DNA of 64,000 nt. Origin: Zingiber officinale (lineage: Eukaryota > Streptophyta > Magnoliopsida > Zingiberales > Zingiberaceae). How positions within the stretch are numbered: the first letter of the stretch is position 1; every line of letters begins with the position of its first letter. A program made the position numbers and the translations under genes. The DNA is taken from contig NC_056005.1 in the NCBI RefSeq assembly GCF_018446385.1, positions 46,505,461 through 46,569,460 on the forward strand, written 5' to 3'. Shown one piece after another: positions 45,046 to 57,011 of this stretch. A model generated the notes under the pieces. It had not been told where the DNA came from. It saw nothing but the letters and a program-made list of their open reading frames with translations, and ran no database searches.

Positions 45046-45370
45046 TGTTGCCTCTAATAGCATGAAACCTAAAAATAAAAACTCACAATGATCTCCCGAG
45101 ATGATCTTGGTCTCCGCTTGACGTTGGAAGAGTGATCACGAAATAAAATCGAAAAGCTCTTCGCAAAGTTCACAAATCAAATCCCTCTTCTATTTGAATG
45201 TTCTTCATGACCGATCCGCACACACCCCTCTTCTTGTTCTTTGGTCTTGTCTTCCTTTTATCACTTAGACGTAGTAATGGCAGTGGAGTAAATGGTCTAC
45301 ATTACCGCATGCAGCAATAATGTAGCAGTAAACCATGTTTACGTTACTTCACACAACAATAACGCTAACA
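45046..45370 (-). repeat. 3' LTR of the copia element
   Basis: On the minus strand it starts TGTTAGCGTTATTG and ends AGAGGCAACA; 325 bp. Delimited by the purine tract on one side and TG...CA ends. Confidence 0.7.
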
Positions 45371-46493
45371 TCTCCCACTTGTTCAAGTTAAACTAAAAAA
45401 GCACATGATCACAAAAATCATGAAGAATGAAGACCATTAGAGACAGACCATATGGTGATCAAGTCATAAAGACTAGAGTAAAAACTATAAGTCACAAAGA
45501 CCAAAGCAAAAACATTCAATTCATATTATAAGAAAAATGGTTTGTGCGACAACAAACATACTAAGCAATAATTGCTTAAAAGATTGTTACACCTTACATA
45601 ACTGCTCTATAGAATGAATCAGAGACACCAATAACTTGCTTTTACCACAAATTAAATTGTTTACATCAAAATGAACATCTCTAATATCTCATAATGACTA
45701 TTATGCCAAAAGCATATTCAACATCTCCATTCAACACAATTATTCATAATTACATTTTATGTACTGAACTAAAAATGTAATTGGTTTCAGTGAATAAATA
45801 TCACAGATGTAAATTAATCTTAATTTTTCTTTTTATCTAGAATATATATTCTAATCAGTCGCTTTCCTAGTTATGTTCTATACACCAAATCACCCATAGT
45901 CAATAGGAAACATGCTAAAGTAGCAAACACTGATCAAAACTTCAAGTAAACAGCTAAAATAGTCACTTAAGATAAGATTGAGATTAACTTATAATATTAA
46001 GGGTCTTACATAGTAAAGAAGCAAGGATCCATTCTCCTACTACCCTTTTCGTCGCCACAACACATGTGATATGAATCACATGCTACGATGTTATTCTTTT
46101 TACTTAAAAGAGCGTATGTTTTTTCTCAAAATTTAACATCATACAGATTTCAATCTTAACATACCTAATGTCTAATCTTGAATTCAACATATGAATTTCA
46201 ATCTTGCCTTAAGCAGATTCAGTAAATGGTGGATTCATTTACTCTAAAAATTATATAAATGATCTCATCTTGACATAGTTATCAAGGCGACTTTAACTTA
46301 TAGGTATGTCTCTATTTACATCTACATAAGCAGTCCTATAAGTAACGATCTTACATCTATTTATACTTAACAAATAGAGATGATTGTCCATGTGAGTGGA
46401 TCAATCTCAATCTACTAACATACTTATCGAGACTTTTTTTTTAAATGTAACAAAGACATATATACTAAATAGATCATAGCATTTTACAACGTA

Positions 46494-47210
46494 TTACATT
46501 TTACGAAATTTCAAAGACTTCCCATATCCTTGTAATGAATCTTTAGTCAATGACTTACTAAAATGATCTTTAAGCATAGTACGTGTAGGGATATACTCAA
46601 GAATTATCATTTTCTTGTTGACAATGTCCCTTACAAAATTATACTTAATTTCTATATGCTTCCCTTTGCTGTGATATTTGGGATATTTGGAAAAAGCTAT
46701 AGCAACTTGACTGTCACAGTACACTATAACAAGATTCTTACTATCCTCAGCAATCTTCAGATGCTTCGGGAACCTTCTTAATTATATAGCCTCTTGCATA
46801 GCTGCTACACAAGCCACATAGCTTCCATTGTCGACAAGATTACACAAGCTAAGCTATATAGCTTCTATTATCAACAAGGCTACACAAGCCATGCCACACA
46901 ACTTCTATCATTGACAAGGCTATATAAGCCTACTTCTTGCTATTCCATGAGATGGTGTCACCATTCAGCAAGAAGACATAGTCAAATATGGATATTCTGT
47001 CATTAAGGTCTCTTACCCAATTTATACCTATATAGCCCTTCAAGCTCATCTTAGATCCTTGGAAACAAATACATTAATCTGTTATCCTTTTGAGGTATTC
47101 TAATATTCTCTTTACCACTTTCCAGTGTCTCGATCCTGGGTTTGACTAGAAACTACTAACTAAGTCAATAACATAGCTTATATCTGGATGAGTAAACAAT
47201 ATAGTGTACA
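46494..47210 (-). pseudogene. Copia reverse transcriptase C-terminus and RNase H, decayed
   Basis: Minus-strand frames give HPDISYVIDLVSSF, then HWKVVKRILEYLKR, RDLNDRISIFDYVFLLNGD with ISWNSKK, and finally the RNase H part YVACVAAMQEAI, VIVYCDSQVAIAFSKYPKYH, HIEIKYNFVRDIVNKK. These are the standard end blocks of plant Ty1/copia pol. Several stops interrupt it, and 46790-46920 contains an extra stretch of about 45-bp repeats that multiplies the YVACVA-coding region. Confidence 0.85.
46795..46925. repeat. Short tandem repeats (about 45 bp) inside copia RNase H
   Basis: Three degenerate copies of the pattern ACACAAGCCA-C-TAGCTTC-ATT-TC-ACAAG. They expand a single segment of RNase H, so they arose within the dead element. 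Confidence 0.6.
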
Positions 47211-47771
47211 CATGAAACTAGGTCAATAACATGCCGCTCGGCGCATTGACTCTTTTATACGAGAACCCCTGAGCATCGGAAGCCCGACCTACGATTGAGC
47301 TGTCTTCGCGTCGGCCTGGGCGCTATTGAGGCCGATCGGCGAGAGTCCTTCCCGCTTGGCAGGACCATTAGGCTGACCATCTTGACTTTGACTTCCACGT
47401 GTCATTGACCACTGTACGGCCGGGCCCCCTCCTTCATCACCAGATCACGTGCCTTCCCCTCAAGTCTAGTCGAAGGAGGCTGAAAGTCTGATTGACTGGA
47501 CTATTAGTTTGGTGGTGTAATGGCCGCTCGGCCACTGATGTGAGTGCTTCTCTGCTCGGGCACTGTGAGGGTGCCATGCAACCGCTCGGTGGCCCACTTG
47601 CTGGGCCTTAGAAAGTTTTACTTGCTGCTAATTGCCTTGTCGACCCGAGGGCGATTAATGCTGACGTCTTTAGGATCTCCTCGGAATTCGTACAAATCCT
47701 TGCCATTAAGGTCGAGCACGCGACCACCCTACGCAATGGAGTTCATTAAATGTTGCCTTGTAACCTAGCGC

Positions 47772-47917
47772 CACGTGGAGCCGTCGACGTCATTGTGCGG
47801 CGGGGGCGTCGGCTCCAATGGGACATGCAGCGGTTTGAATTCAACGGCCGAATGTCGACTTCGATCTCCGCGACATAGATCAGATGGCTAGGGTTGACCG
47901 AGCTCGATCTTTATAAA
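47772..47917 (+). promoter_or_regulatory. Promoter-like region upstream of the Tat extra ORF
   Basis: On the strand of the extra ORF: CACGTG at 47772-47777, GACGTCA at 47786-47792, CCAAT at 47815-47819 and TATAAA at 47912-47917, about 235 bases before the first ATG at 48151. The leader (47930-48150) is CT-rich. Motifs seen directly; promoter activity is inferred. Confidence 0.4.
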
Positions 47918-48150
47918 GCACCGGCGCCAACTTCTGTTCCATCGTTGCTGCCTCTGCGTGCTTCATCAACTTCCTCGACCTCTAGCGTTCTGACGATCTT
48001 CTACCTTCCTCTCCTAGGTCTCCTTTTGTAAGCTCTCTGATCCTCTCTTGTTTTCGGGTTTGCTTCCCTTTGCTTTCCTTGGCGTTGCCTCTCTCGCTGC
48101 TCTTTCCGTCAATCTTTTCGACGATCCTTCTGTGTTTTCATTTTCCGATC

Positions 48151-48397
48151 ATGGCCAGTTCTTCCGACCCCTCTCCTGGCCTCTGGTACTAAGCCATGGA
48201 GAGTCAGTTTAACTCGGGAGATGCCTCGAATCTGATTAATGCTTATGATATCCCTGCTGACCACAAGCTTACCCTGGCCGAGCCATCCGATCGACCCCAT
48301 GACCAGCCGATTGGCACTGTTACTTTCTTCCGCGACCAATTCATAGCTGGCCTTAGGTTTCCCATCCACCCATTCATCATAGAAGTGTGTAACTACT
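48151..48397 (+). pseudogene. Extra ORF of Tat element 2, N-terminal piece
   Basis: ATG at 48151, then a TAA at 48190-48192 and a further in-frame ATG at 48196. The protein has IGTVTFFRDQFIAGLRFPIH and PFIIEVCNY, and is cut at the CTACT target duplication; reading resumes in the same frame at 58389. This is the N-terminus of the plant protein family annotated as putative gypsy-type transposon (Transposase_28-like), carried antisense by Tat elements. Function unknown. Confidence 0.7.
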
Positions 48398-49825
48398 TGT
48401 TGGTGCAATATTCCCTAGGTCAAGGTTGACCTGGTTAACCAAGCTTGAGTCTTGGTTTGGGTTTCGATGTTTGACAATATATTGGGTTTAGATGATATGG
48501 ACAATGCAGGTGCAATTGTTCATTTGGGGAGATTGTTGATACAATTCCTGTTTGGTCAAGGTTGACCAGTTGAGATGTGAAGGAAAGTCAAGTAGGTCAA
48601 TGTTGACCAAATACTAGACTGGAAAGTCCTGGTGAGTGAAGCCAAGCAGAAGAAAGTCCTAGTGAGTGAAGCTAGGCATAAGGAAAGTCCTGGTGAGTGA
48701 AGCCAAGTGAAAGACCTAGCGAGTGAAACTAGGCAGAAGGGAAGTCCTGGTGAGTGAAGCTAGGCACGGGGAAATCCAGATGGGTCAAGATTGACCAGAC
48801 ATTTGGTGAAAGTCCAAGTAGGTCAAAGGGATTGACCGGATACTTGGCAAGAGGAGAAAAGTCCAAGTGGGTCAAAGGGATTGACCAGACACTTGGTGAG
48901 AGAGTCCTAGCTGGTCAAGGGTGACCGGATGTTAGGTTTTATGTACCAACAAGTCATGGTTGACTGGATGTTGGTTTAGGGGGCTTTGGACTTGCTTTTG
49001 AGCAAAAACCAAGATCTGGATTGATCAGCCGATCGATCCAGCAGATCTGGATCGATCAGCCGATCGATTGGATCATGCCCAATCGATCAACTGATCGATC
49101 GGGTGAGTCCTCGCGAACAGAACCCCTTTGGATCGATTCGTGGATCGATCCAGAGGTCCCAATCGATCAGTGGATCGATTGGGAGCTGCTGTTTATGCGT
49201 GATAAGCCTTGAATCGATCAGCTGATCGATCCAGGCTATTCCAGAAAGCACAGAGGCGCTCTGGATCGATCGGTTGATCGATCTAAAGCCTCCCCGATCG
49301 ATTGGGAGCAATCCAATCGATCGGGATCCGACCGTTGGCGTCGTATTTAGCTGCAGGCGAGCGTTTCCTTCAGCAGAACTTCACCGATTCGTCTCAGATC
49401 ACCACAGTGCTCCAACAGCTTCTCCACAAAGTTCAGATCGCCAGTTCTTGATGGTTTTTGGAGGTTTTCCAAGTCAAGAGGCGGATCTACAGTTGAAGAA
49501 GAAAGCTAGGGTTAGGGTTTTCTTGTAAGCTTGTGTTGTATTTTGTTTCCCTTTCCTTTTCTTCTTGTAGTGTGAACTTGTAGGGCTTCTCCGCGTTTGG
49601 TAGTTACCATAAAGGAGGGTTTTCATAGTGGAGGGTGCGTGAGTGTGTGGATCCTTGGATTAGTCACCTCTTGTGAGGTGGATACCAAGTAAAATCCATT
49701 TGTTAGCATTGTATGTGTTTGTTTCTTGTATTTCCGCTGCACACCATCAAAGAAACAAGCAACGAAGAACACGAAGTGCACGACGAGCTATTCACCCCCC
49801 CTCTAGCTACATCTTGGTCCCAACA
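48398..49825 (+). repeat. LTR1 of the gag-only element (1428 bp)
   Basis: TGTTGGTGCAATATTCCC to TTGGTCCCAACA. Contains direct repeats of GTCCTGGTGAGTGAAGC-AGGCA (48625-48780) and a cluster of GATCGATC palindromes (49010-49330). Confidence 0.92.
49010..49330. repeat. Palindrome cluster in LTR1
   Basis: Repeated near-perfect dyads such as GGATCGATCAGCCGATCGAT and AATCGATCAGTGGATCGATT, two of them in 31-bp units beginning GATCTGGAT. Each could form a stem. ORFs here are translations of the repeats. Confidence 0.85.
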
Positions 49826-49827
49826 AG

Positions 49828-49840
49828 TGGTATCAGAGCA
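49828..49840 (+). other. Primer-binding site, initiator Met tRNA (unit 1)
   Basis: TGGTATCAGAGCA two bases after LTR1. The same site follows LTR2 at 55492. Confidence 0.9.
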
Positions 49841-49958
49841 AGACCGCTCTTCACTGGAATCATTGCCGGAAGGGGCAAACAAAACAAGCAAAGCTAGAGG
49901 GTGAAGAAGTTGGAGCAAATTCATCAAAGTCAAAGAATTCAAGAAGCTCAACTTCAAG

Positions 49959-51347
49959 ATGCAATTCCAAGATGGACTTGGATTTGACACAAGGGTGGCT
50001 CCACCGTACACATCTACTAGCTTCGATCTTTGGAAATCAAGGATTGAAAACTTCTTAATGGTGGAGATAGAGCAATGGTTTGCTCTAATGGAAGGCTTCG
50101 AGGCTCCAAGAAATTCAAAGGGCAAAGTCCTCAAGAAAAGCAATTGGGGCCAAGAGCAAATCCAAAGATGTGAGGCCAATGATAAAGTGGCCAAGCTTTT
50201 GGTCAATCTATTGCCTAGCCACATTCTTGGAAAAAATGGAGAGTTCAAGGATGCCAAGGAGCTTTGGAGCAAATTGGCATCAATCCATGAGATCCCCTCC
50301 ACTGTACCGAATCAAGAGGAATCCAAAGAGGGTGACTCATTGGATCAAGACCAAGAGGAGGACTCCGAAGTTGAGAGATGCTCAACTTCCGAAGAACAAG
50401 TCCAAGAAGAAGCTTCATCTTCAAAGGGATGCAATGAAGAGGGCAAGGAGGGAGTATACTCCTTGTTCCATGTACAAGATGAAGATGAAGAAATCTCCAC
50501 CTCTAGGATTGAGGGGGAGCAACTTTTGGTGACACCGGATCAAGTAGAAGGAGAAGTCTCCACATCCGGGTCAAGAAGAGAAGAGGATGAAGAAGCTTCC
50601 ACCTCCACAAATCAAGACATATCTATTGGAGGAGAATCATCATCGGATCAAGAGGAAGCCTCCGCATCCGGATCCAAAGGAGAAGAAGCCACCCTTACAC
50701 AAGAAGGTATAAATAGTTCATTTAATAATAGAAATTATATAATATGCTTTGAATGTAGGGAACATGGGCATTACAAGAGCAAATGCCCTAAATTGGTCAA
50801 GAAGAAGGACCAAGTGGCACAAAAGGGCAAGGAGAAGCCTAAGGAGACCACTCCCATAACAAAGAAGAGCAAGGAGCACATTGTGTGCTTCTCTTGCAAT
50901 CAAATGGGGCATTATCGAAGTCAATGCCCTAAGGGAAAGAAGGTGGTCAAGGCTCAAGGAGGAAGCACAATTCAAGGGGGAGCCTCCAAGGTAAAAAGGA
51001 AGGTATCGTTCATTGAACCTACCTCCTTTAATAATGGTAAAAAGCATGATAGTTCTAATCTATATCATTTTAATGCTATTTACCATGAAAATAGAAGGCA
51101 TGATAAGATTAAGGAAAATCATGTAGCTTACCATGCTAAGACTACCACACCTAGGGTTAGGAAGGTAAGTAAAAGTCTAGGCAAGAACTCTAAGGATTTT
51201 AGCTACAAGCCTAGAAATAAAAATGCTCATGGATTTAATGGAAAACCAAAAACTAAGGACTTAGTGATGGAAAATCAAGTCTTGAGGTCAAGACTTGACA
51301 AACTAGAAAAGACCCTAAAAAGGATGGAAAATATCCTTAAAGGGTAA
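49959..51347 (+). CDS. Gag protein of the gag-only element, unit 1
   Basis: 462 residues, ATG 49959, TAA 51345-51347. N-terminus has the copia-type gag start (STSFDLWKSRIENFLMVEIE, LLVNLLPSHIL, AKELWSKLASIHE), then a long Glu/Ser-rich acidic linker, two zinc knuckles C263/C266/H271/C276 (CFECREHGHYKSKC) and C310/C313/H318/C323 (CFSCNQMGHYRSQC), and a coiled-coil-like end (VMENQVLRSRLDKLEKTLK). The protein would form particles and package element RNA; enzymes must come from a relative elsewhere. The frame continues open for 136 codons after the stop, to 51755, and the same TAA is present in unit 2. Confidence 0.9.
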   Translation: MQFQDGLGFDTRVAPPYTSTSFDLWKSRIENFLMVEIEQWFALMEGFEAPRNSKGKVLKKSNWGQEQIQRCEANDKVAKLLVNLLPSHILGKNGEFKDAKELWSKLASIHEIPSTVPNQEESKEGDSLDQDQEEDSEVERCSTSEEQVQEEASSSKGCNEEGKEGVYSLFHVQDEDEEISTSRIEGEQLLVTPDQVEGEVSTSGSRREEDEEASTSTNQDISIGGESSSDQEEASASGSKGEEATLTQEGINSSFNNRNYIICFECREHGHYKSKCPKLVKKKDQVAQKGKEKPKETTPITKKSKEHIVCFSCNQMGHYRSQCPKGKKVVKAQGGSTIQGGASKVKRKVSFIEPTSFNNGKKHDSSNLYHFNAIYHENRRHDKIKENHVAYHAKTTTPRVRKVSKSLGKNSKDFSYKPRNKNAHGFNGKPKTKDLVMENQVLRSRLDKLEKTLKRMENILKG

Positions 51348-51401
51348 AATGAGCAAAATCTAGGTTTAGGACAACAAGGGCCATCAAATGACCATAGAGG
51401 T

Positions 51402-51755
51402 TTGGGATATAAACCAAAGGCCAAGAAGGATGTAATTTCCTATCATAGGGTTCCATATAACTATGGAACTAACCCTAGGCCTAGTGGACAAGCTAAAAAT
51501 ACTAGGGAGGTCATCCCTAAGAGTATTTTTGTAATAAATGTGACTAAGGCTTCTAAAAAGTCAAAGAAAGTCACAAAGAAGGTCACAAGGGAAGCAATCC
51601 CTAGAGTTGACCTAGAAAAAGTGACCAAGGCTTCTAAGAAGTCAAACAAGGTCACTAGGAAGGTATCTAGGGAAGTTGCCCCTAGTGAATACCTAGAGCA
51701 TCCAAGGAGCACCAATAGGTTTTGGGTTCCTAGGAGCATCTTCTCTAACCCATAG
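51402..51755 (+). CDS. Basic continuation ORF of gag, unit 1
   Basis: Same frame as gag, after a stop at 51345 and starting at a TTG (no ATG). Lys/Ser/Val-rich with repeated KVTKASKKSKKVT and ending RFWVPRSIFSNP. It may be the former gag-pol junction, since copia gag-pol often has a WVPK segment before integrase. Could be read only by readthrough; probably a relic. Confidence 0.4.
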   Translation: MGYKPKAKKDVISYHRVPYNYGTNPRPSGQAKNTREVIPKSIFVINVTKASKKSKKVTKKVTREAIPRVDLEKVTKASKKSNKVTRKVSREVAPSEYLEHPRSTNRFWVPRSIFSNP

Positions 51756-53972
51756 ATGGGTTAGAGAGTGTCAACTCTTAGAAGAAGGGTAGTTAACCCA
51801 ACTTTGAAGAAATTGACACTCAAGGAGCATTTTCAAGGTTATTATTAACCTTTGAAAATGAAATAGATTTATTGAGTTACTCTTTGAAAGAGTAAAATGT
51901 GCCAAATTTGAGAAGTATTGATTTTATTTTAAAATGACACATATTGGGAAAATCATAAGAACTACCAAGTTGGGATTTTGGTATGTTCTTAGGAAATTAA
52001 AGGCAATTTGAGCCTTAATTTAAAGTGCTACTCTTGTGGAAAAATGAAATATGCCAACACTTGAGGAATATGCTTAATTTCAATTGACATAAATTAATCA
52101 AGAGAATTAGAAATGCCAATTTAGGCTTTGGCATTTTCTTGGAGCATTTAGAGGGCAATCTAGGGTTAATTTTTAAACTTAGCTAAGGTTTAAGGACACC
52201 TAGATAGGTAATCTAGGTATTTTATTTATGCTAAATCTTGCCATGATTGTTTGCTCACTATATGTCATGACATTATATTTATTTATTTGCTTTTGCATTC
52301 ATATTTTATTATGAAAAACATAAAAATACCATGTCATGCCATACATATATCATGTAGTTATAAGAAAATTTTCTTTTGAAAATGTTTCATTTGGATGTAT
52401 GCCATATCATTTCAAGCATTAATTCTTAATTCCTTGCAATTAAGGACTAATGACATTTATTAACAAGTAACATCCTTGGTGGATGTTTATTATTCAAAAA
52501 TGCCTAGATAGATATGCATGATCCCTAGATTAGGGCAAAACCAAACTTTACATCTCACAAAGACCCATAAGGTGACTTGTATGTGTTTTGGTGCACATAA
52601 GATACAAGTGAGATGTTAGGATGATGAACAAAACTCAAGATGTTGATTTAGTGCACTCTTTTGGGTTTTAAGTTCATCAAAACACATAGTTATGTGTTTT
52701 CCCATCATTGGGAAAACTAATGTACAAGTCATGTGCATTAAGCCCAAGGAATATGGTGGGATATTGGTTTTGAAAATCATTTTAAAATGTTTTTGGAAAA
52801 CCTTGATGAAGACTATCCTTTGATAGTGATTATCATTGAATAGTTGGGCACAAACTAGAGGAAAACACTAAAGTTTTTACAAGTTCTCTAATTTGTGTCA
52901 ATCTTTGAAAATATGAAGTATTTTCTTATAAAACTATTTTCCCATGATAATATATACCCTAAATAGTGTCTACACAAATTTTCACAATTTTTGAATTTTT
53001 GTAGAATTTTTTAGGGGTTTCTGAAGTTGACTGAAATAAAATTTCAGCAACTATCAGAACTCCAATCGATCACCCGATCGATTGGAGTGCCTCAATCGAT
53101 CGGGCGATCGATTGAGAAGGCAAATCCCACGAGCAGAAGCTCCAGACTGGCTGAATCGATCAGTGGATCGATTCAAGACAGTTCAATCGATTGGGACCTA
53201 ACTCCAATCGATTGAAGATGCTAATTTTGGCTGGAAAAGCCTGATTTCAGCATTCCAAACCAAGTTTAGTCTAGAAAACCATTCCTAACCCCTCAAAATA
53301 CATTTGTATACATAAAAAAGGTATTTTCATGTTGAAGACAAGGATGAATTGGTTGAGGAAGACTAAATTGAAGTTTAGGTTGAGGTTTGGTTTCATTATT
53401 GAATTTATGAACCTCAAAACTTCTAAATTTGGGTTTCCTAAAGGTTTAGGGATTCCAAGTCATTGTTGGTGCAATGACAGAAGGTACAACCATGTCTTTA
53501 GGGGGAGGTACTCTTTAAGGACATGAAAATTACTTTTCATACACCTTGGAAGGTGGTTAACCTTTTTTTAGAGAAAATGCTCAAGTTTGGGCATTGGGAT
53601 ATAATGGAGAGCAGATATCTTCATTATTCAAGTGGTGTTTGCTCACGGATGAGTAAATTGATGATAATGAAGGGTATGAGACCTTCATTATTGTGTTGTG
53701 AGCAACGAGTTAAGTAATAAACAACGATGGGTAACTCTTCAGGGGGAGAGTTTGCTTTTGATGTGTGCCCAACGATGGGGGCATGTTTGTGATGTGTGCC
53801 AATAGGGGGAGAATGCATGGTTAAGTTAGGCCTTCAGTACCTAAAGGGGGAGTTTGCCCTCTAGGAAAGGAGGAGAATGAAGGGAATCATCATTCATATA
53901 TTGGCATGAAGGGAGTTGAGGCTGTGGGAGTAGCTGTATTGCCTAACTTAACAAGAGGTATTGTCAAACATT
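51756..53972. other. Noncoding 3' internal region, unit 1
   Basis: 2.2 kb without domains, where pol would be in an autonomous element. Contains a further cluster of the LTR-type palindromes (AATCGATCACCCGATCGATT and relatives) at 53060-53220. Confidence 0.6.
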
Positions 53973-53986
53973 AAAAAGGGGGAGAT
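53973..53986 (+). other. Polypurine tract, unit 1
   Basis: AAAAAGGGGGAGAT directly before LTR2. Confidence 0.85.
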
Positions 53987-55489
53987 TGTTGGTGCAATAT
54001 TCCCTAGGTCAAGGTTGACCTGGTTAACCAAGCTTGAGTCTTGGTTTGGGTTTCGATGTTTGACAATATATTGGGTTTAGATGATATGGACAATGCAGGT
54101 GCAATTGTTCATTTGGGGAGATTGTTGATACAATTCCCGTTTGGTCAAGGTTGACCAATTGAGATGTGAAGGAAAGTCAAGTAGGTCAATGTTAACCGGA
54201 TACTAGACTGGAAAGTCCTGGTGAGTGAAGCTAGGCAGAAGAAAATCCTAGTGAGTGAAGCTAAGCAGAAGGAAAGTCCTGGTGAGTGAAGCCAGGTACC
54301 TAGTGAGTGAAACTAGGCAGAAGGGAAGCCCTGGTGAGTGAAGCTAGGCACGGGGAAATCCATATGGGTTAAGGTTGACCAGACATCTGGTGAAAGTCCT
54401 AGTAGGTCAAAGGGATTGATCGGATACTTGGCAAGAGGAGAAAAGTCCAAGTGGGTCAAAGGGATTGACCAGACACTTGGTGAGAGAGTCCTAGCTGGTC
54501 AAGGGTGACCGGATATTAGGTTTTATGTACCAACAAGTCATGGTTGACTGGATGTTGGTTTAGGGGGCTTTGGACTTACTTTTGGAAAAAAACCAAGATC
54601 TGGATTGATCAGCGGATCGATCCAGCAGATCTGGATCGATCAGCGGATCGATCCAGCAGATCTGGATCGATCAGCGGATCGATCCAGCAGATCTGGATCG
54701 ATCAGCCGATAGATCCAGCAGATCTGGATCGATCAGCCGACGATTGGATCATGCCTAATCAATCCGGTGACTCCCCACGAACAGAACCCCTTTGGATCGA
54801 TCCGTGGATCGATCCAGAGGTCCCAATCGATCAGTGGATCGATTGGGAGCTGCTGTTTGTGCGCGATAAGCCCTGGATCGATCAGCCGATCGATCCAAGC
54901 TATTCCAGAAAGCACAGAGGCGCTCTGGATCGATCGGTTGATCGATCCAAAGCCTCCCCGATCAATTGGGAGCAATCCAATCGATCGGGATCTGACCATT
55001 GGCGTCGTATTTAGCTGCAGGCGAGCGTTTCCTTCAGCAGAACTTCACCGATTCGTCTCAGATCACCACAGTGCTCCTACAGCTTCTCCACAAAGTTCAG
55101 ATCGCTAGTTTTTGAAGGTTCTTGGAGGTTTTCCAAGTCAAGAGGCGGATCTACAACTGAAGAAGAAAGCTAGGGTTAGGGTTTTCTTGTAAGCTTGTGT
55201 TGTATTTTGTTTCCCTTTCCTTTTCTTCTTGTAGTGTGAACTTGTAGGGCTTCTCCGCGTTTGGTAGTTACCATAAAGGAGGGTTTTCATAGTGGAGGGT
55301 GCGTGAGTGTGTGGATCCTTGGATTAGTCACCTCTTGTGAGGTGGATACCAAGTAAAATCCATTTGTTAGCATTGTATGTGTTTGTTTCTTGTATTTCCG
55401 CTGCACACCATCAAAGAAACAAGCAACGAAGAACACGAAGCGCACGATGAGCTATTCACCCCCCCTCTAGCTACATCTTGGTCCCAACA
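53987..55489 (+). repeat. LTR2 of the gag-only element (1503 bp)
   Basis: Same ends as LTR1 but 75 bp longer. The difference comes mainly from five, not two, 31-bp GATCTGGATCGATCAG units (54597, 54628, 54659, 54690, 54721). Confidence 0.92.
54597..54751. repeat. Expanded 31-bp palindromic repeat in LTR2
   Basis: Five head-to-tail 31-bp units, each with the dyad GGATCGATCAGCGGATCGATCC or a variant. Confidence 0.9.
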
Positions 55490-55622
55490 AGTGGTATCAG
55501 AGCAAGGCCGCTCTTCACTGGAATCATCGCCTGAAGGGGCAAACAAAACAAGCAAAGCTAGAGGGTGAAGAAGTTAGAGCAAATTCATCAAAGTCAAAGA
55601 ATTCAAGAAGCTCAACTTCAAG

Positions 55623-57011
55623 ATGCAATTCCAAGATGGACTTGGATTTGACACAAGGGTGGCTCCACCGTACACATCTACTAGCTTCGATCTTTGGAAA
55701 TCAAGGATTGAAAACTTCTTAATGGTGGAGATAGAGCAATGGTTTGCTCTAATGGAAGGCTTCGAGGCTCCAAGAAATTCAAAGGGCAAAGTCCTCAAGA
55801 AAAGCAATTGGGGCCAAGAGCAAATCCAAAGATGTGAGGCCAATGATAAAGTGACCAAGCTTTTGGTCAATCTATTGCCTAGCCACATTCTTGGAAAAAT
55901 TGGAGAGTTCAAGGATGCCAAGGAGCTTTGGAGCAAATTGGCATCAATCCATGAGATCCCCTCCACTATACCGAATCAAGAGGAATCCAAAGAGGGCGAC
56001 TCATTGGATCAAGACCAAGAGGAGGACTCCGAAGTTGAGAGATGCTCAACTTCCGAAGAACAAGTCCAAGAAGAAGCTTCATCTTCAAAGGGATGCAATG
56101 AAGAGGGCAAGGAGGGAGTATACTCCTTGTTCCATGTACAAGATGAAGATGAAAAAATCTCCACCTCTAGGATTGAGGGGGAGCAACTTTTGGTGACACC
56201 GGATCAAGTAGAAGGAGAAGTCTCCACATCCGGGTCAAGAAGAGAAGAGGATGAAGAAGCTTCCACCTCCACAAATCAAGACATATCTATTGGAGGAGAA
56301 TCATCATCGGATCAAGAGGAAGCCTCCGCATCCGGATCCAAAGGAGAAGAAGCCACCCTTACACAAGAAGGTATAAATAGTTCATTTAATAATAGAAATT
56401 ATATAATATGCTTTGAATGTAGGGAACATGGACATTACAAGAGCAAATGCCCTAAATTGGTCAAGAAAAAGGACCAAGTGGCATAAAAGGGCAAGGAGAA
56501 GCCTAAGGAGACCACTCCCAAAACAAAGAAGAGCAAGGAGCACATTGTGTGCTTCTCTTGCAATCAAAAGTGGCATTACCGAAGTCAATGCCCTAAGGGG
56601 AAGAAGGTGGTCAAGGCTCAAGGAGGAAGCACAATTCAAGGGGGAGCCTCCAAGGTAAAAAGGAAGGTATCGTTCATTGAACCTACCTCCTTTAATAATG
56701 GTAAAAAGCATGATAGTTCTAATCTATATCATTTTAATGCTATTTACCATGAAAATAGAAGGCATGATAAGATTAAGGAAAATCATGTAGCTTACCATGC
56801 TAAGACTACCACACCTAGGGTTAGGAAGGTAAGTAAAAGTCTAGGCAAGAACTCTAAGGATTTTAGCTACAAGCCTAGAAATAAAAATGCTCATGGATTT
56901 AATGGAAAACCAAAAACTAAGGACTTAGTGATGGAAAATCAAGTCTTGAGGTCAAGACTTGACAAACTAGAAAAGACCCTAAAAAGGATGGAAAATATCC
57001 TTAAAGGGTAA
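55623..57011 (+). pseudogene. Gag of the gag-only element, unit 2, with one premature stop
   Basis: Nearly identical to unit 1 over its whole length. A TAA at 56484-56486 (a C-to-T change relative to unit 1) lies between the two zinc knuckles. The second knuckle also reads NQKWHYRSQC, losing the conserved Gly found in unit 1. The following basic ORF (57066-57359) has a one-base deletion near its end. Confidence 0.9.

Larger units (their letters stand above)
45046..47216 (-). mobile_element. 3' end of a Ty1/copia retrotransposon
   Basis: Minus strand: RT/RNase H remnant (47210-46494), about 1.1 kb noncoding, purine tract AAGTGGGAGA (45372-45381), then a 325-bp LTR. The 5' part is missing; it joins Tat element 2 sequence at about 47217. 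Confidence 0.75.

Noticed and set aside
49021..49311. ORFs rich in Ile-Asp-Arg-Ser (also at 54544-55014)
   Set aside because: Translation of the GATCGATC palindromes; both strands give similar peptides.
49703..50302. 199-residue minus-strand ORF, partly repeated at 55574-55966
   Set aside because: Antisense shadow of gag.
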